From contig JAACMV010000024.1 in assembly GCA_010909725.1 (NCBI GenBank), positions 806,001-870,000 on the forward strand: DNA of 64,000 nucleotides. Direction: 5' to 3'. The notes beneath the pieces were generated by a model. It made no database searches. It saw only the letters and a program-made list of their open reading frames with translations, and was not told the origin of the DNA. The stretch comes from Picochlorum sp. 'celeri' (Eukaryota > Chlorophyta > Trebouxiophyceae). This document shows, in pieces, positions 8,600 through 19,300 of this stretch (the first letter of the stretch is position 1; each line of letters starts with the position of its first letter). The position numbers and the translations under genes were made by a program.

Positions 8600-9640
8600 A
8601 TGCCTTCTATCGCATACTACCGTAACTGTACGTATTTGGTGCCCTGGTGGGAATGGCTGCTCCATCGTCCATTCCACACGCACAGAGATGAGAGATTTCT
8701 TTCCGTCGCTGCTGGTATTGTTTTTTGATATTTAAAAAGTGTACTTGTGTTATATCTGGGCATCAACGGCAGTGAAAGAGGGGGATACCTGGGCAAACTC
8801 GGCTGCCGCCGCACCGTTCAAGAACCAACCCAGCGGCGTGGCAGGGGCCATGATCAGCCATGTTGCGATGCTGATACAGTGATTTGTATTTTGTGGGGTT
8901 GAATGTGGTGTTTATTGGGGAGGGTTGGGATGCGCCTTGGCGAGACCTGATTTGGCCGCCGTGGCGATACTCGTGGTATCAAACGAGTTGCAGCAGGACG
9001 GAAAGAAATCGACTGTATCATTGAAATTAAAGTAGATGGATCTAGTTCTATTAAATAACACTCGTGATTCTATCATATCTGATGTGCAGACGGAAAGACC
9101 TTCAAGAAGCCAAGGCGTCCTTTCGAGAAGGAACGTCTCGATTCTGAGTTGAAGATAGTTGGAGAATTCGGACTCCGCAATAAGCGTGAATTATGGAGAG
9201 TGCAGATGGTTCTGTCAAAGATGCGCTCTCGTGCTCGTGAGTTGCTCACTCTTGATGAGAAGGACCCACGTCGTCTTTTCGAGGGAGAGGCCCTGTTGAG
9301 AAGAATGTTCAAGTACGGATTCTTGTCCGAGGACCAGAACAAATTGGATTATGTGTTGGCTTTGACACCACAGGATGTGTTGGAGCGTCGTCTTCAGACC
9401 CTCGTCTTCAAGCTTGGATTGGCAAAGAGCATCCATCATGCCCGTGTTCTTATCCGCCAGAGACACATTCGCGTCGGAAAGCAGATTGTAAATGTACCAT
9501 CTTTCCTCGTCCAGGTCGACTCTCAGAAGCATATTGACTTTGCCTTGAACTCTCCATTCGGTGGAGGACGCCCAGGACGTGTCAAGCGTAGAAACATGGA
9601 GAGAAATGGAGGAGGTGAGGAAGAGGAGGAGGACGAGTAG
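8600..9640 (+). CDS. RPS9: 40S ribosomal protein S9 (uS4)
   Basis: Two exons (8600-8627 and 9090-9640) join to 192 residues; family members are about 190-195. The tiny first exon codes for MPSIAYYRN and splicing yields the expected [19 protein letters not shown]. The rest is nearly invariant uS4, including [20 protein letters not shown], the S4 RNA-binding domain around [20 protein letters not shown], and [15 protein letters not shown]. The tail is rich in Glu, as usual. The protein is an early-binding component of the 40S subunit, contacting 18S rRNA near the mRNA entry site. The 462-nt intron is the longest in the window; it was searched by eye for box C/D or H/ACA snoRNA motifs and none was convincing. 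Confidence 0.98.
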
Positions 9641-9919
9641 ATGCACCCCAAGCCTTTATAAACATAATTATTGATATAGTAAGAATATCACACTCATATA
9701 TCTACATCATCATCATAGTTCTTCTACTGTACCATGACCAAATAATAAAGTAGTACATGCCAATGTGATGGTATTTCATTTTGTTGTGGCCAAACAAAGA
9801 CTGCATGCAACACAGGGGCCATGCAAATATCACTAGTGACCCGATCCTGAATCTTTCACACATCAAATAATAGGCATTTGTATTTTTCATATTATATATG
9901 AATATTCATAGCAACAATC

Positions 9920-10186
9920 ATGGGCGTTGGGGCTGTTGGGGTGTTTTCAATTCTTCTTGCCGTGATTCCCTTGTGGACGTTTTCACAGATACGCAAGGGA
10001 GTATTTGATAGCATTCTTATAGTACTATTAGGTGATAGAAGTATAGATGAGTACCGCATTGTGATTGGTGGTGTCGTGGGGATTGTTTTGGTACAACTCG
10101 TGCTCTTTCTGTTTGTCTTGTATGCTTTTGTGTTGGAAAAGCACCCTTCTGCACAAGAAGATGAGGCTCGTAAGAAGGATGAGTGA
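9920..10186 (+). CDS. VMA21-like V-ATPase assembly factor
   Basis: An 88-residue protein has two hydrophobic helices (about residues 5-22 and 46-70) joined by a short polar loop. The charged tail ends KKDE, a C-terminal dilysine signal with lysines at positions -4 and -3. Size, two-helix topology and dilysine tail are those of VMA21, the ER chaperone that assembles the Vo sector of the vacuolar H+-ATPase (yeast VMA21 ends KKED). Overall sequence identity to VMA21 is low, so the assignment rests on architecture. The last eight bases, ATGAGTGA, also contain the start codon of the next gene, so the two coding regions overlap. Confidence 0.62.
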   Translation: MGVGAVGVFSILLAVIPLWTFSQIRKGVFDSILIVLLGDRSIDEYRIVIGGVVGIVLVQLVLFLFVLYAFVLEKHPSAQEDEARKKDE

Positions 10187-10931
10187 TCCCTTGACGGGGC
10201 ATTTGTCGTATCGAGGTGTGTGTATTCATCATGCTGGGCTGCTGACCTCTGGCAGGAACATGTGTGTGCGAGCCAAGACTCGACTGGAGGTGGAGGCTGA
10301 CAATCTGGTTGCCATTGATGTTGAATTTATGCATATCCGTGTGATACGGACAGACGATGATGAGGAAGGAAGAGAGGTGGTCCAGAAGTTTCAATTGCCA
10401 GCTGAGGTGTGTGTGCTTGCCTCATCAGGAGATGCAAAGCTTGTTCACACAAAGATTGACTCTCTAACAGAGGCGAAAAAGCAGCATGAGATATTTCAAT
10501 ATGAATATATCCTGGAACATGACGGGGGCATTGGGTTGGATGATATCAAGGGTATGCCTTTGCTGTCAGTTGTGAGGGAGGATGTAGCTCTGGCAGTGCA
10601 GGGGCGACTTGTTGTAGGTCATAATTTGGCCAAGGACTTGGTGTCTTTGGGTATTACAGAAAAGCATATTCCAATGAAATATCGTAGGGATACGATGCGG
10701 TATCCAGCGTTGCAAAATGATAAGGGACATGGGAGATCGCTGGCAGAATTATCCCTGGTCAAACTTGGTCGAGAAATTCAGCAAACTGTACCTCATGATC
10801 CATGTGAAGACGCACAGGCGACTTTGGACTTGTACATCAAGTACTGTCATTATGATGAATCCTTGATGGGATATGACGACCTTGTCGAATATTACATGTC
10901 GCAAATGTTACAGAATACTACCTCAGATTGA
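10179..10931 (+). CDS. DEDDh-family 3'-5' exonuclease (REX4/ISG20-like)
   Basis: All four DEDDh acidic positions and the catalytic His can be assigned: VAIDVEF supplies Asp and Glu, LVVGHNLAKDLVSL supplies the second Asp, and HDPCEDAQATLDLY supplies His and the last Asp. A KGHGRSLAELS segment precedes the last motif, as in RNA exonuclease 4, ISG20 and AEN. Likely activity is 3'-5' hydrolysis of RNA (or DNA); ribosomal RNA processing is the known role of REX4-type members. The start chosen is MSDPLTGHLS, overlapping the preceding stop by eight bases; starts at 10161 or 10258 are possible. In no case is there room for a normal promoter after the VMA21-like gene. The 3' end overlaps the convergent SDR gene by 14 bp. 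Confidence 0.82.
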   Translation: MSDPLTGHLSYRGVCIHHAGLLTSGRNMCVRAKTRLEVEADNLVAIDVEFMHIRVIRTDDDEEGREVVQKFQLPAEVCVLASSGDAKLVHTKIDSLTEAKKQHEIFQYEYILEHDGGIGLDDIKGMPLLSVVREDVALAVQGRLVVGHNLAKDLVSLGITEKHIPMKYRRDTMRYPALQNDKGHGRSLAELSLVKLGREIQQTVPHDPCEDAQATLDLYIKYCHYDESLMGYDDLVEYYMSQMLQNTTSD

Positions 10932-11892
10932 CCAGTTCTGAGGAGACTTCCCACAGTTTTTGTTGCTTTTCTGCATCGTATGATTCTTTACTGCTCGTCT
11001 TGGGCTTGGATGAATCAAAATATTTTCCACTGACGCCTGTAATGTCGGGGGAAGAGGCCAAGAAGATGCTTGTTTGGGCTCCTTGCTCTGGTGTTAGGAG
11101 AAATGATTTGGCTACTGACAGGAGTGGCTTGCTCCACCATGGAATTTCTTCTTCGTTGGTGGGCATAGAAGGGAATAGATAGCGTCCTAATTCAGTTGCT
11201 ACGACACCAGGATGCAAGGCATTGACTGTGAGATCTAATCCTGCTGGTACACGCTTTGCAAGTTCATATGAGAACATGACATTTGCCAACTTTGACTGGC
11301 AGTATGCTCCCCACTTGCTGTATTCCTTTTGCTGCCATTGAAGGTCGTCAAAATCAATTGTTCCAGGATAATGAGCAGAAGAAGCTACGTTGATGATTCG
11401 TGCATCGCCTGACTGGCGTGCAGCAGCTTCAACCAGGGGTTGAAGTTTGCGTGTCAAGAGGAAATGTCCCAGATGGTTCACTCCAAATTGATACTCGAAA
11501 TTATCATTCGTGCGCATCTCCGGGCACGCCATTACTCCAGCATTATTCAATAGAATATCAATTGGTCTGCCTTCATCGAGAATCCGTTTGGAGTAATCCC
11601 TTACTGAGGAAAGCCGTGCCAAATCAAAGACACCAACCTCACATGTGCCTGGATGGCCAGGAGCCTCAACTTCATCAAGTCTTTTCTTTGCTGCTTGTCC
11701 TTTTGATTCATCTCGGCATCCAATGATGACGTTATAACCTTGATTGAGTAAGCTCTTTGCCGTCTCAAACCCTATTCCGGTGTTTGCACCGGAGATGAGC
11801 GCGGTTTTTCGTCTAGTCGTGTCTCTGGCTTGAGCAGGACCACTCGACTGGGCCCGGACAATGTGCCTAGTATTTACCATGGAAAGCTTCAT
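10918..11892 (-). CDS. Short-chain dehydrogenase/reductase (retinol dehydrogenase/TIC32-like)
   Basis: A 324-residue single exon has an extended SDR fold: cofactor loop ALISGANTGIGFETAKSL, DILLNNAGVM, the Ser of INVASSAH, and the catalytic Tyr/Lys in YCQSKLANV. A long substrate-loop region follows (HPGVVATELGRYLF). The GCRDESKG motif after the second strand suggests NADP preference. Motifs match the retinol dehydrogenase/WWOX/TIC32 branch that also includes light-dependent protochlorophyllide reductase-like proteins. The N-terminal 30 residues are basic with Ser/Ala and could be a plastid transit peptide. Substrate is unknown. Confidence 0.85.
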   Translation of the reverse strand: MKLSMVNTRHIVRAQSSGPAQARDTTRRKTALISGANTGIGFETAKSLLNQGYNVIIGCRDESKGQAAKKRLDEVEAPGHPGTCEVGVFDLARLSSVRDYSKRILDEGRPIDILLNNAGVMACPEMRTNDNFEYQFGVNHLGHFLLTRKLQPLVEAAARQSGDARIINVASSAHYPGTIDFDDLQWQQKEYSKWGAYCQSKLANVMFSYELAKRVPAGLDLTVNALHPGVVATELGRYLFPSMPTNEEEIPWWSKPLLSVAKSFLLTPEQGAQTSIFLASSPDITGVSGKYFDSSKPKTSSKESYDAEKQQKLWEVSSELVNLR

Positions 11893-12211
11893 AATGAATT
11901 AAATAATCTGTATGGATACTTATATGGTATCAATTGTGGAATGTAATGAAATTTGTAGCGTGTGGACACGAATGGTGAAGTTGTCCTTGTCTGTTCAGCA
12001 GTGCTATAGGACAATGCTTCTCTCTGATGACACGATATTCAGACTTGAGCGCTGTTAAAAGATTATATATTAAAATTAGAATACAATGCACTATGTGTGG
12101 GATGCTCATACACATGGATGATTGGGTTGAAATGGTGTTCGCATGTGTCAAGGAATGAATGGGGAAAAAAATGCAGCCCATGGCTACTGCTGCTACGACC
12201 TGGTTCATACA
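11893..12211. other. Spacer between SDR start and receptor kinase 3' end
   Basis: AT-rich; no gene, RNA or strong repeat is seen. It must hold the SDR promoter and the kinase polyadenylation site. Confidence 0.4.
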
Positions 12212-14931
12212 TCAATTCCCAGACTTATGAAGCGATGATAATATGTCCAAGGCCGATTTGAGAGGAATCCTCAGATGCTTTTCTTGCTTCCAACACTCGG
12301 TCATGAGGTTTGAGTACTTTTCAAAAGACTGAGCACTGCACAGGTTTGGATCATGGACAGCCTTCAAACGCTCTCCGGATTTCACTTTACCAACGATGAT
12401 CCAAGGGTTTTGATTTCCCCATGGGACTTCGAGGGTAATCAGTTCCCACAAAATGACTCCAAATGAGAACACATCACAAGTTATTGATGGTTTCTCTCCA
12501 TCAAACAACTCGGGTGCCAACCATCTTGGATTCATGGCAGCAACTGAACTGAGATTCATGGATCCATCAATGATTCTGGACAAGTTGAAGTCTGAAATCT
12601 TTGCGACGTTTTGCTCGTTCAGAAGAATATTTGGGCTTTTGAGGTCTCTATGTACCACAGATCGCATATGCAAGTACTGGAGTCCTTCTCCAATGTCGAG
12701 TGCCTGCAGGTATTCCAGTCACAATATGTCAGAGTCAAAGACAACCCTCTATCATATAGTATTAATATCTCACGTACAATGCTCAGTCTTTCTTTCCAAG
12801 TGAAAGGGGTGCCTGTCTCCAAAGTCTTGGCTAGTTTCTGTGCCAAGTTTCCTCTGGGGCAAAGCTCTGTCATGATACAAGGAGGAATCTTACTGTAGCC
12901 AAGATATTTGACAATATTTGGGTGATCGAGTGCTGCCATAATCTTGACTTCTTTCTCCATTTTCTCGACAATACCCTTGGAAGCAGCTGTCATTCCTTCT
13001 AAACTGTTCTCCCGGATGGTTTCCTGTTCCAAAAATATCTTGAGAGCAACATCCTTGCCCTTATAGTTCCCTTCGTATACCTGCACAAAAACAAATGGTA
13101 TTACTATATATAGCGTGTGGATCAAATATCTTTGCAAAAGTACCGCACGTACTCGTCCAAAGGAGCCCTCTCCTATCGGCCCTCCAAGTTGGACTTGATG
13201 GAAGTCAAATTCGTTTTGACTCAGCTTGCCCTTCTGACCAGCTTGCTTCAGAAGAGAATCGATATGTGATTTGTATGGATCAAAGCCGTTCTTTGTGTAG
13301 GCACTGTCAAGCACTGCGTTTGGTTGGGAACCGACAGATTTTGAGACATACCCACCCGATGCTTTTGTGTCCATGTCCAAGTTCTTCTTCTTCTTTCGGA
13401 GGTGCATCCACACAAAGAGTCCAGCAATGAGTACCATTGCAACAATGCCGCCCACAACACCACCAACGATAGCCGCAATATTCGATCCACCGCTCCCACT
13501 ATCTTCTGTTGTCTCAAATGGATCACCAGTCGACAGATCGCCATTGAATACTATAGAAGTCTCTGGCTCGACCCACTTTGTGGAAATGCCATACGGAATG
13601 TATGGTTGACAGGTTTCAGAGACATATCCGCCGTTTAAGTTCATTGGAAGCTTTAACGTTCCATCACATGGAATACCATTCGTAGAAGTTGGGTCATTCC
13701 GATCCATCGTGCAATCAATGACGTTATACGGTGGATATGGCTCTGTGCAGAAAAGAACATGTTTCAAAATTTTCTCATCAGGATCACATTCTATCCATGC
13801 TTTCTTTCCAGATTCTGCATTGATGAAATCTAAAAATTCATCTCGATCGACTTGTGTCTTTGTAAGTGCAGTCCCATTGTAGATGCCGAAATTGTATGCG
13901 ATTTTGTTGAGATTCAAACTTGTGTACAACTTCACAATCAAGTCAAAGTAGTCTGAAACGGACATTCCACTACAACTCCCTCTACCAACGTACAAAGTTC
14001 TCCATAAGTCTTCGTTATCTCCTGCTGAATTCTGATATATACACTTTAAAGCTTCAAGCGTTCCTCTTGAAACCTCGTTTCCAACGATCAAACTGGTAGC
14101 TTCATAGGAACTCTTGTCCCAGCATCTGTCATTCTTTTTATCCCTGTCGAGTAGTTTCGGATTAATCTCGCTCACAGTGAATGCATTCAATACCCTGTCG
14201 TCTGAGCACACGGAGTCTTTGTAGCATGACGATGGATTCCAGTCCATTTCGAAATTAAATTTCTCAAGTTGTGCAGGCTGTGGGTCTGGCACTGGCACTG
14301 GCTCTGGCTTTGGCTGTGGAGATGGAACTGGATCTGGAGATGGTTCTGGCCTAGGAGACGGCTTTGGCTTTGGAGATGGCTTTGGCTTTGGAGGTGGCAT
14401 TGGATCGTCAGCACAACTCCCACAGGTAAATGAATGAGTAGCCGATTTACCTACACTAGCAGGATGCATCAGTCAAGTCTCCCAAGTATCATCAGAGTAA
14501 GCATTCATGTTACATATCCAACTAGGTCACGTACCACCTGGATTGAATCCATTAATTGATATCTCTCCGTCCTGAAAATAGTAGCCATCAATTAAAGATG
14601 ATCACAGTTATCCAAATACAAGCAAAGCAATGATGCGTACTTTCAAGCCCCAAGTGCAGTCATATATGTAATCATCAGATTCAGCTTCGTATGAATAGTA
14701 ATACGACTTGCCTGCACCCAAGAATCCTGTGCACAAGCTTGAGCACAAGGTGAATGAACCACTCTCATAAGGCCCCAAAATCAGCGTTCCACTCTCATCG
14801 CCATACACGTAAACACGTATTCCTCTACGACAATCATTGTTAAAATTAATCCAAACACCATATGCTGCGAGCACTTGTCCAATCTGGCCAAGCAAAAAAG
14901 CAACAAGTAAAGTCGTCACGGTGGCCCTCAT
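12212..14931 (-). CDS. Receptor-like TKL kinase with ribonuclease-T2-like pseudoenzyme ectodomain
   Basis: Five exons (14641-14931, 14535-14571, 13153-14450, 12778-13080, 12212-12703) give 806 residues. Order: signal peptide (MRATVTTLLVAFLLGQIGQV), a small Cys-bearing module, and a Pro-rich stalk of KPSP/EPSP units (about 127-170). Next is a domain aligning with ribonuclease T2 (about 172-360), then one membrane helix (about 435-460) followed by RKKKK, and a protein kinase (about 515-800). T2 features seen: FNFEMDWNPSSC, the Cys ladder, YFDLIVKLY, AWIECDP and NVIDC. The catalytic blocks are replaced: SEINP where HGLWP is expected, and VGRGSC where E-W-x-K-H-G-T-C is expected, so no RNase activity is predicted. 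The kinase keeps GEGSFGRV, VALKIF, HRDLKSPN and LAPELF, but DFG reads DFN. It probably binds a ligand and signals through the kinase (inference). Confidence 0.82.
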
Positions 14932-15975
14932 GTCTCTGTGTACGACTAGAGATTGAGTATCTCACAAAGACACTATTCCGAGAGTATATATTCCAATATT
15001 AAATCTTTGAGAATAGTTGTCCGTGTTCGTTTTGTGTCTCGTTGTTCCCAGCAAATCGGACATTCCCGTACAACCGTCCACATTTATCGGGGTGAGAGGC
15101 GCCGTGATTGTGTCCGTCAAAAAATCCACATCCTTGGGAAGACGGGCTCATCCCATGGAACCAGACCTTCTCAGGGACGTTGATCACGCCTTTCTTCGAC
15201 CCGGGAGCAATGGCATTTGTGGCCGAATTTCATACATCCATTGTACTCATGTTCCACCCAGCTATTGTCACTAAAATTTCCAACATGTACGCGGACTAGC
15301 ACGCCAATGCCTAGGTGCATCCGTCGATGCTTGCAAGCATTGCAATCGTTTCCACAAGATGCCCCCCCCCTCCTCATGTGCTGTTCTGGTCCAACGAGTC
15401 TTCGGTTTGATCTCCACCATACGTGTGGTGTGTTGCATGGACAAGATATCAAATGTTCAGTTCATATGGGGCGATCGACGTGTCATTGGTCAGAAGAGTA
15501 GGCTTGGCAGCTCTTAGAGAGAAAGCAGGTTCTGCTTGGCAGGTAGCCAAGGCAGGAAAATGCCAGTGGTGGTCTTATTTTATGTAAACAACATTGTTTG
15601 TACCGGATCATGAACAGTCTTCTTCTGGACATATGGTATCTTAAAAGACGCAAAGTGGTCTATCGAGTCCGCTAGGAAGCAGAGAAGAAGGACAGATTGA
15701 GATGAAGCATGTGCATCAGATGACCCAAAATGCAGCATGCATCCAATGACCGCCAAAAATCACGAAACGGGGAAATGGGTCTTATTCATATTTTGAATTA
15801 TGATTCGTCGGTAAAGAAACCCGTCAAATTCCTATCTCGAGTTGTCTACTACGTGTAAATTCTCAATTGTTGTCGAGCATCCCACGTTCGACGTTCCTTT
15901 ACTTTCCGCACACGTAGGTGCGTAGAACAGGTGACTTCATTCAAATTTCTGCGATATTTGGATCACAATAGAGCA
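14932..15975. other. About 1 kb without a convincing gene
   Basis: This is the longest gene-poor stretch. Short open frames on both strands lack a codable family. It contains a 14-bp perfect palindrome ATGCTTGCAAGCAT (15327-15340) and a run of C at about 15361. A Cys-containing minus-strand frame around 15171-15452 faintly recalls the first exon of the kinase gene, but not well enough to call a duplicated remnant. Confidence 0.45.
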
Positions 15976-16326
15976 ATGTCGATGGCAACCCGAGAGTCCA
16001 AGCTGAGTGGACTGTTTCCTTCCAAGTCTAGATCGAAAGATCAAGGGAAATCCTCAGTATTAGAATCGAATAAAAGTATCCCACGTGGTCTGAAAGGGGA
16101 TAATCAAGGTTCATTGGACAATGTGGATGACGCAGAGCAACAGTTGCGTCGTTTTTTTGATATGGATACAAAATATGGCCCTTGCTCTGGGCTGACAAGG
16201 TTGGAACGATTCCATCGCGCGGAGAAATTGGGTTTGGACCCACCATCATGGGTCGAAAGAGTCATAACAGAGAATGGTGTAGAGAGTGATTTGAATCAGC
16301 ATGTGTTTTCACCTGGAAAAGTATAA
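15976..16326 (+). CDS. POLD4: DNA polymerase delta subunit 4 (p12)
   Basis: From the first ATG the product is 116 residues (human 107). The second half carries the family signature: EQQLRRFFDMDTKYGPCSGL, TRLERFHRAEKLGLDPP, and a W-V-x-R-V-I helix. In human p12 the matching block is L-R-R-F-D-L-x-x-x-Y-G-P-C-x-G-I-T-R-L-x-R-W. The N-terminal half is basic and Ser-rich, where p12 carries its PCNA- and p50-binding region. The subunit stabilises DNA polymerase delta in lagging-strand synthesis and repair. The gene ends 18 bp from the convergent TSR receptor gene. Confidence 0.9.
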   Translation: MSMATRESKLSGLFPSKSRSKDQGKSSVLESNKSIPRGLKGDNQGSLDNVDDAEQQLRRFFDMDTKYGPCSGLTRLERFHRAEKLGLDPPSWVERVITENGVESDLNQHVFSPGKV

Positions 16327-16344
16327 AGAATATAAGAACAATGC

Positions 16345-19300
16345 CTAGTGCCAGGGTGGTCTGCCATCAACTTGATCTTCGATTTCTTTGTGATACTGTT
16401 GAGCATCGAAGCGGCTTCTCGAGATTTTAGCTGGACTAGAATTTTCAGAATGCTGGAGAGCTCCATCTACCGCCTCTAAAACTCTGTTGAAACTGCTGTC
16501 AGACTTTGTCACTGGGTGCATGTCTTGCTGACGAGCAAACCTGGGAGGAGTTAATGCCTTTTTGATGGTTGAGAAGAATGATTTCATCGGGGTTTTATTT
16601 TTTGTCGTCTTTTTATCTACTTGGTTCCCCATAGTTGCATCTGGTTTGGCAGTTGCTGCATTTCTTCCATTCTCCATGGAGGATTTGGCACTCTGCTCCG
16701 AAGGGGCTCTACTCTCTAAAGATCTTACCGCTGCCCGCAGCGCATCGAGCCGCAGTCGTCGTTCTTCTAAATCATCTCCTGTATTTACTTTGACAATGGG
16801 CGTTTGCTCCCTGTCTCCAGCCTTTCCCCCTGCAGTGTCATCATCCTGGACATGGAGACTGAATGCTGGGTTGTATACCATTCGAGACTCTGAGTTCAAA
16901 GGCGCTGCTGTTTCTGAGTCATACACATGGTTGGTTTCGTTCTGTTCAACACTCTGTGGAGATTCCAAACCCAGCGACTGAGCACCAGAGTCTGTGTTGC
17001 CCATGGCATCATTGCTAGGCCCTCCATTGCTAGGGTCTCTTTGTACACTTGGGGGACCAGACTTGATCAGGTCGTTATTGTCTCTATATTCATATGGGTT
17101 CTGCTCTTGAATAAACTTAAGGTGTTGCTGGGGGCTTTGCTTTTGCATTTTAATGTACAAGTTCTCCTGGAAACCAGAGTTCTGATCACTAGAATTCATG
17201 GTGACATCTCCATGCATATAGCTAACTCGGGCTGAAACTGGTCTGTCGAGTACATTGTGATGTCCATTTTGTTCAGGAATTATAGCATCTTCAAAATTTG
17301 TCGCATATTCCTGCGCTTCATGTTGGTCAAAGACAGGATTGCTGTTCCTGAATGCTCCCTCTGGCTGACAGCCATCATAATTGCTTGTTCGGATTCGATC
17401 TGTTTTGTCAGAATCGTAGCCAAAACTATATGTGGACATGCCATATTTCTTTCGAAGTCCAAACTCATCAGAATCATCCGCTTCGAATGCATGGTTGTTA
17501 GATGTTGTAAACTGAGGAGTGGTTTTTGTAGTCGTCCACTGCAAACGCCTTCGAATACAGACAAACAACAAAACCAAAAGCGCTGCGCCAGCGATTGATC
17601 CAATTACTGCTCCAACAATTACTCCAGCAGAAGTACCACCTGGACTTCCAGAGACCAATGCCTGACCTTCCTCACCAAGTACAGTTGGCGACACCAAGCC
17701 TTGCTCTGTGACACTTGGGACACACAATTCCGCAGAAAGGCTTCTCAAATAACCGATGCGACAATCTTGGCAGGATTCCCCCTCGTATCCAGAGGGGCAT
17801 GAACAGATCCCTGATGCAGGCAAGCACTGTCCCTTGCCACAACCTCCTGGACAGGGCTTTGATGGCAATCCACAGTCCTGAGGGCATGAGCCAGCAGAGA
17901 CTCCAATTATTTCCCTTTCCCCAACCTCACATATACCATTGCCACACAAACCAATGGTTGAAGACGTCAGGACGCTATCAACCTGGAAGTTTTTACTTCC
18001 ATATTGAGAGGCTGCTTCTGGCAACACTGCTGCATAGTATGCCGAAGAAAATGGCACATCAGAGACTTGGGTATCGTCTGGAGCTATTTCAACCTCAACA
18101 ACAACTGTGGCCGAGTTGATATCCTGTAAAAGGAGCCTGTGATGATACAGCATGCGCCTTTTATTGCTATTTGGAGCCATTGTGATGCTCCCAATAGATA
18201 TTCTGGATTGATCAATGGCTGACACGTTTGCCACCTGTTTGAGGTACTCATATATTGATTCATCCTGGATCTCATTGCCAGAGATGATATCACCGGGCAC
18301 CTGCATTTTCACTCCGAGCACAGCAGTGCATGAATTGCCCACACCATTGCAAACACCACATTCATCAATCAAACCCGATTCGCAGCAAACGCCATTTGCA
18401 TCAATGTACTCACAACATGATCCTTGGATATCGATGTATTCAGCACGTCCTCCACAGACTCCACACGCATCAACTGTGGCATTGCAGCAGGATCCATTTC
18501 CATCCAGTGTGGAGCCTTCAGGACAACATGATCCACTCGAGTCTACTACTCCAGACGCACAGCACGCCAACATATTATCCACTATTCCAGTGGCACAGGA
18601 TACAGGCAGCTCGCAATTTACGCCACCATATCCATCGTTACATTGGCATTGTCCACCTGTGCATAAACCTCTTCCTAGACACACCGTTGATTCACAAAAC
18701 TCGCAAGGCTCGGAATTGCATCCCCGACTGTTCGATGGCCTTGAATTTTGAATACAATCTGTTTCAGGCACTTGAGTGCCACTCTCGTCGACGCACGACA
18801 CCTGTCGAGATTGGGTCCCACCTCCACAAGATGCTGAACATTCACTCCATGGGGAGACTATCCACGAATACACTTCACAAGGAATTGTATTACATTCTCG
18901 CACCAAGGGCTCTTTGTCATCATCTGAACATGCCTGAGAGCCATCGGAGACGCAAAGCGCATCCCTTTCGGACACCCCTGTTCCACACCTTTCACTGCAG
19001 GTTTGCCATGGTCCATACCTCCAGTATGGTCCATCACAGGAAACACTGCAAAAATATCGCAAGCACAGCATTTACGACAGGTAATAATACGATTATAAAA
19101 CAGACACGACATACCTGCAAGATTTCGACGAGACGGCCTCCAAGCCACCTGGACATTCTCGTAGTGGAAGCAAGGAACCCTCCCCATTGGTGCATGTGAC
19201 TGTCCTTGTGCTCACCCCTTTCCCGCACGTTGCAGAACAATCAGACCACTCACCATACTCCAATCTATTTTCGGAAGAGCTTTCAATGTTGAGAGCACCC

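Noticed and set aside
8628..9089. Intronic snoRNA in RPS9.
   Set aside because: No clear C/D or H/ACA box pair with flanking stem was found by eye.
15171..15452. Cys-containing minus-strand frame recalling the first exon of the receptor kinase gene.
   Set aside because: The similarity is only a few spaced residues and there is no supporting splice or signal peptide.
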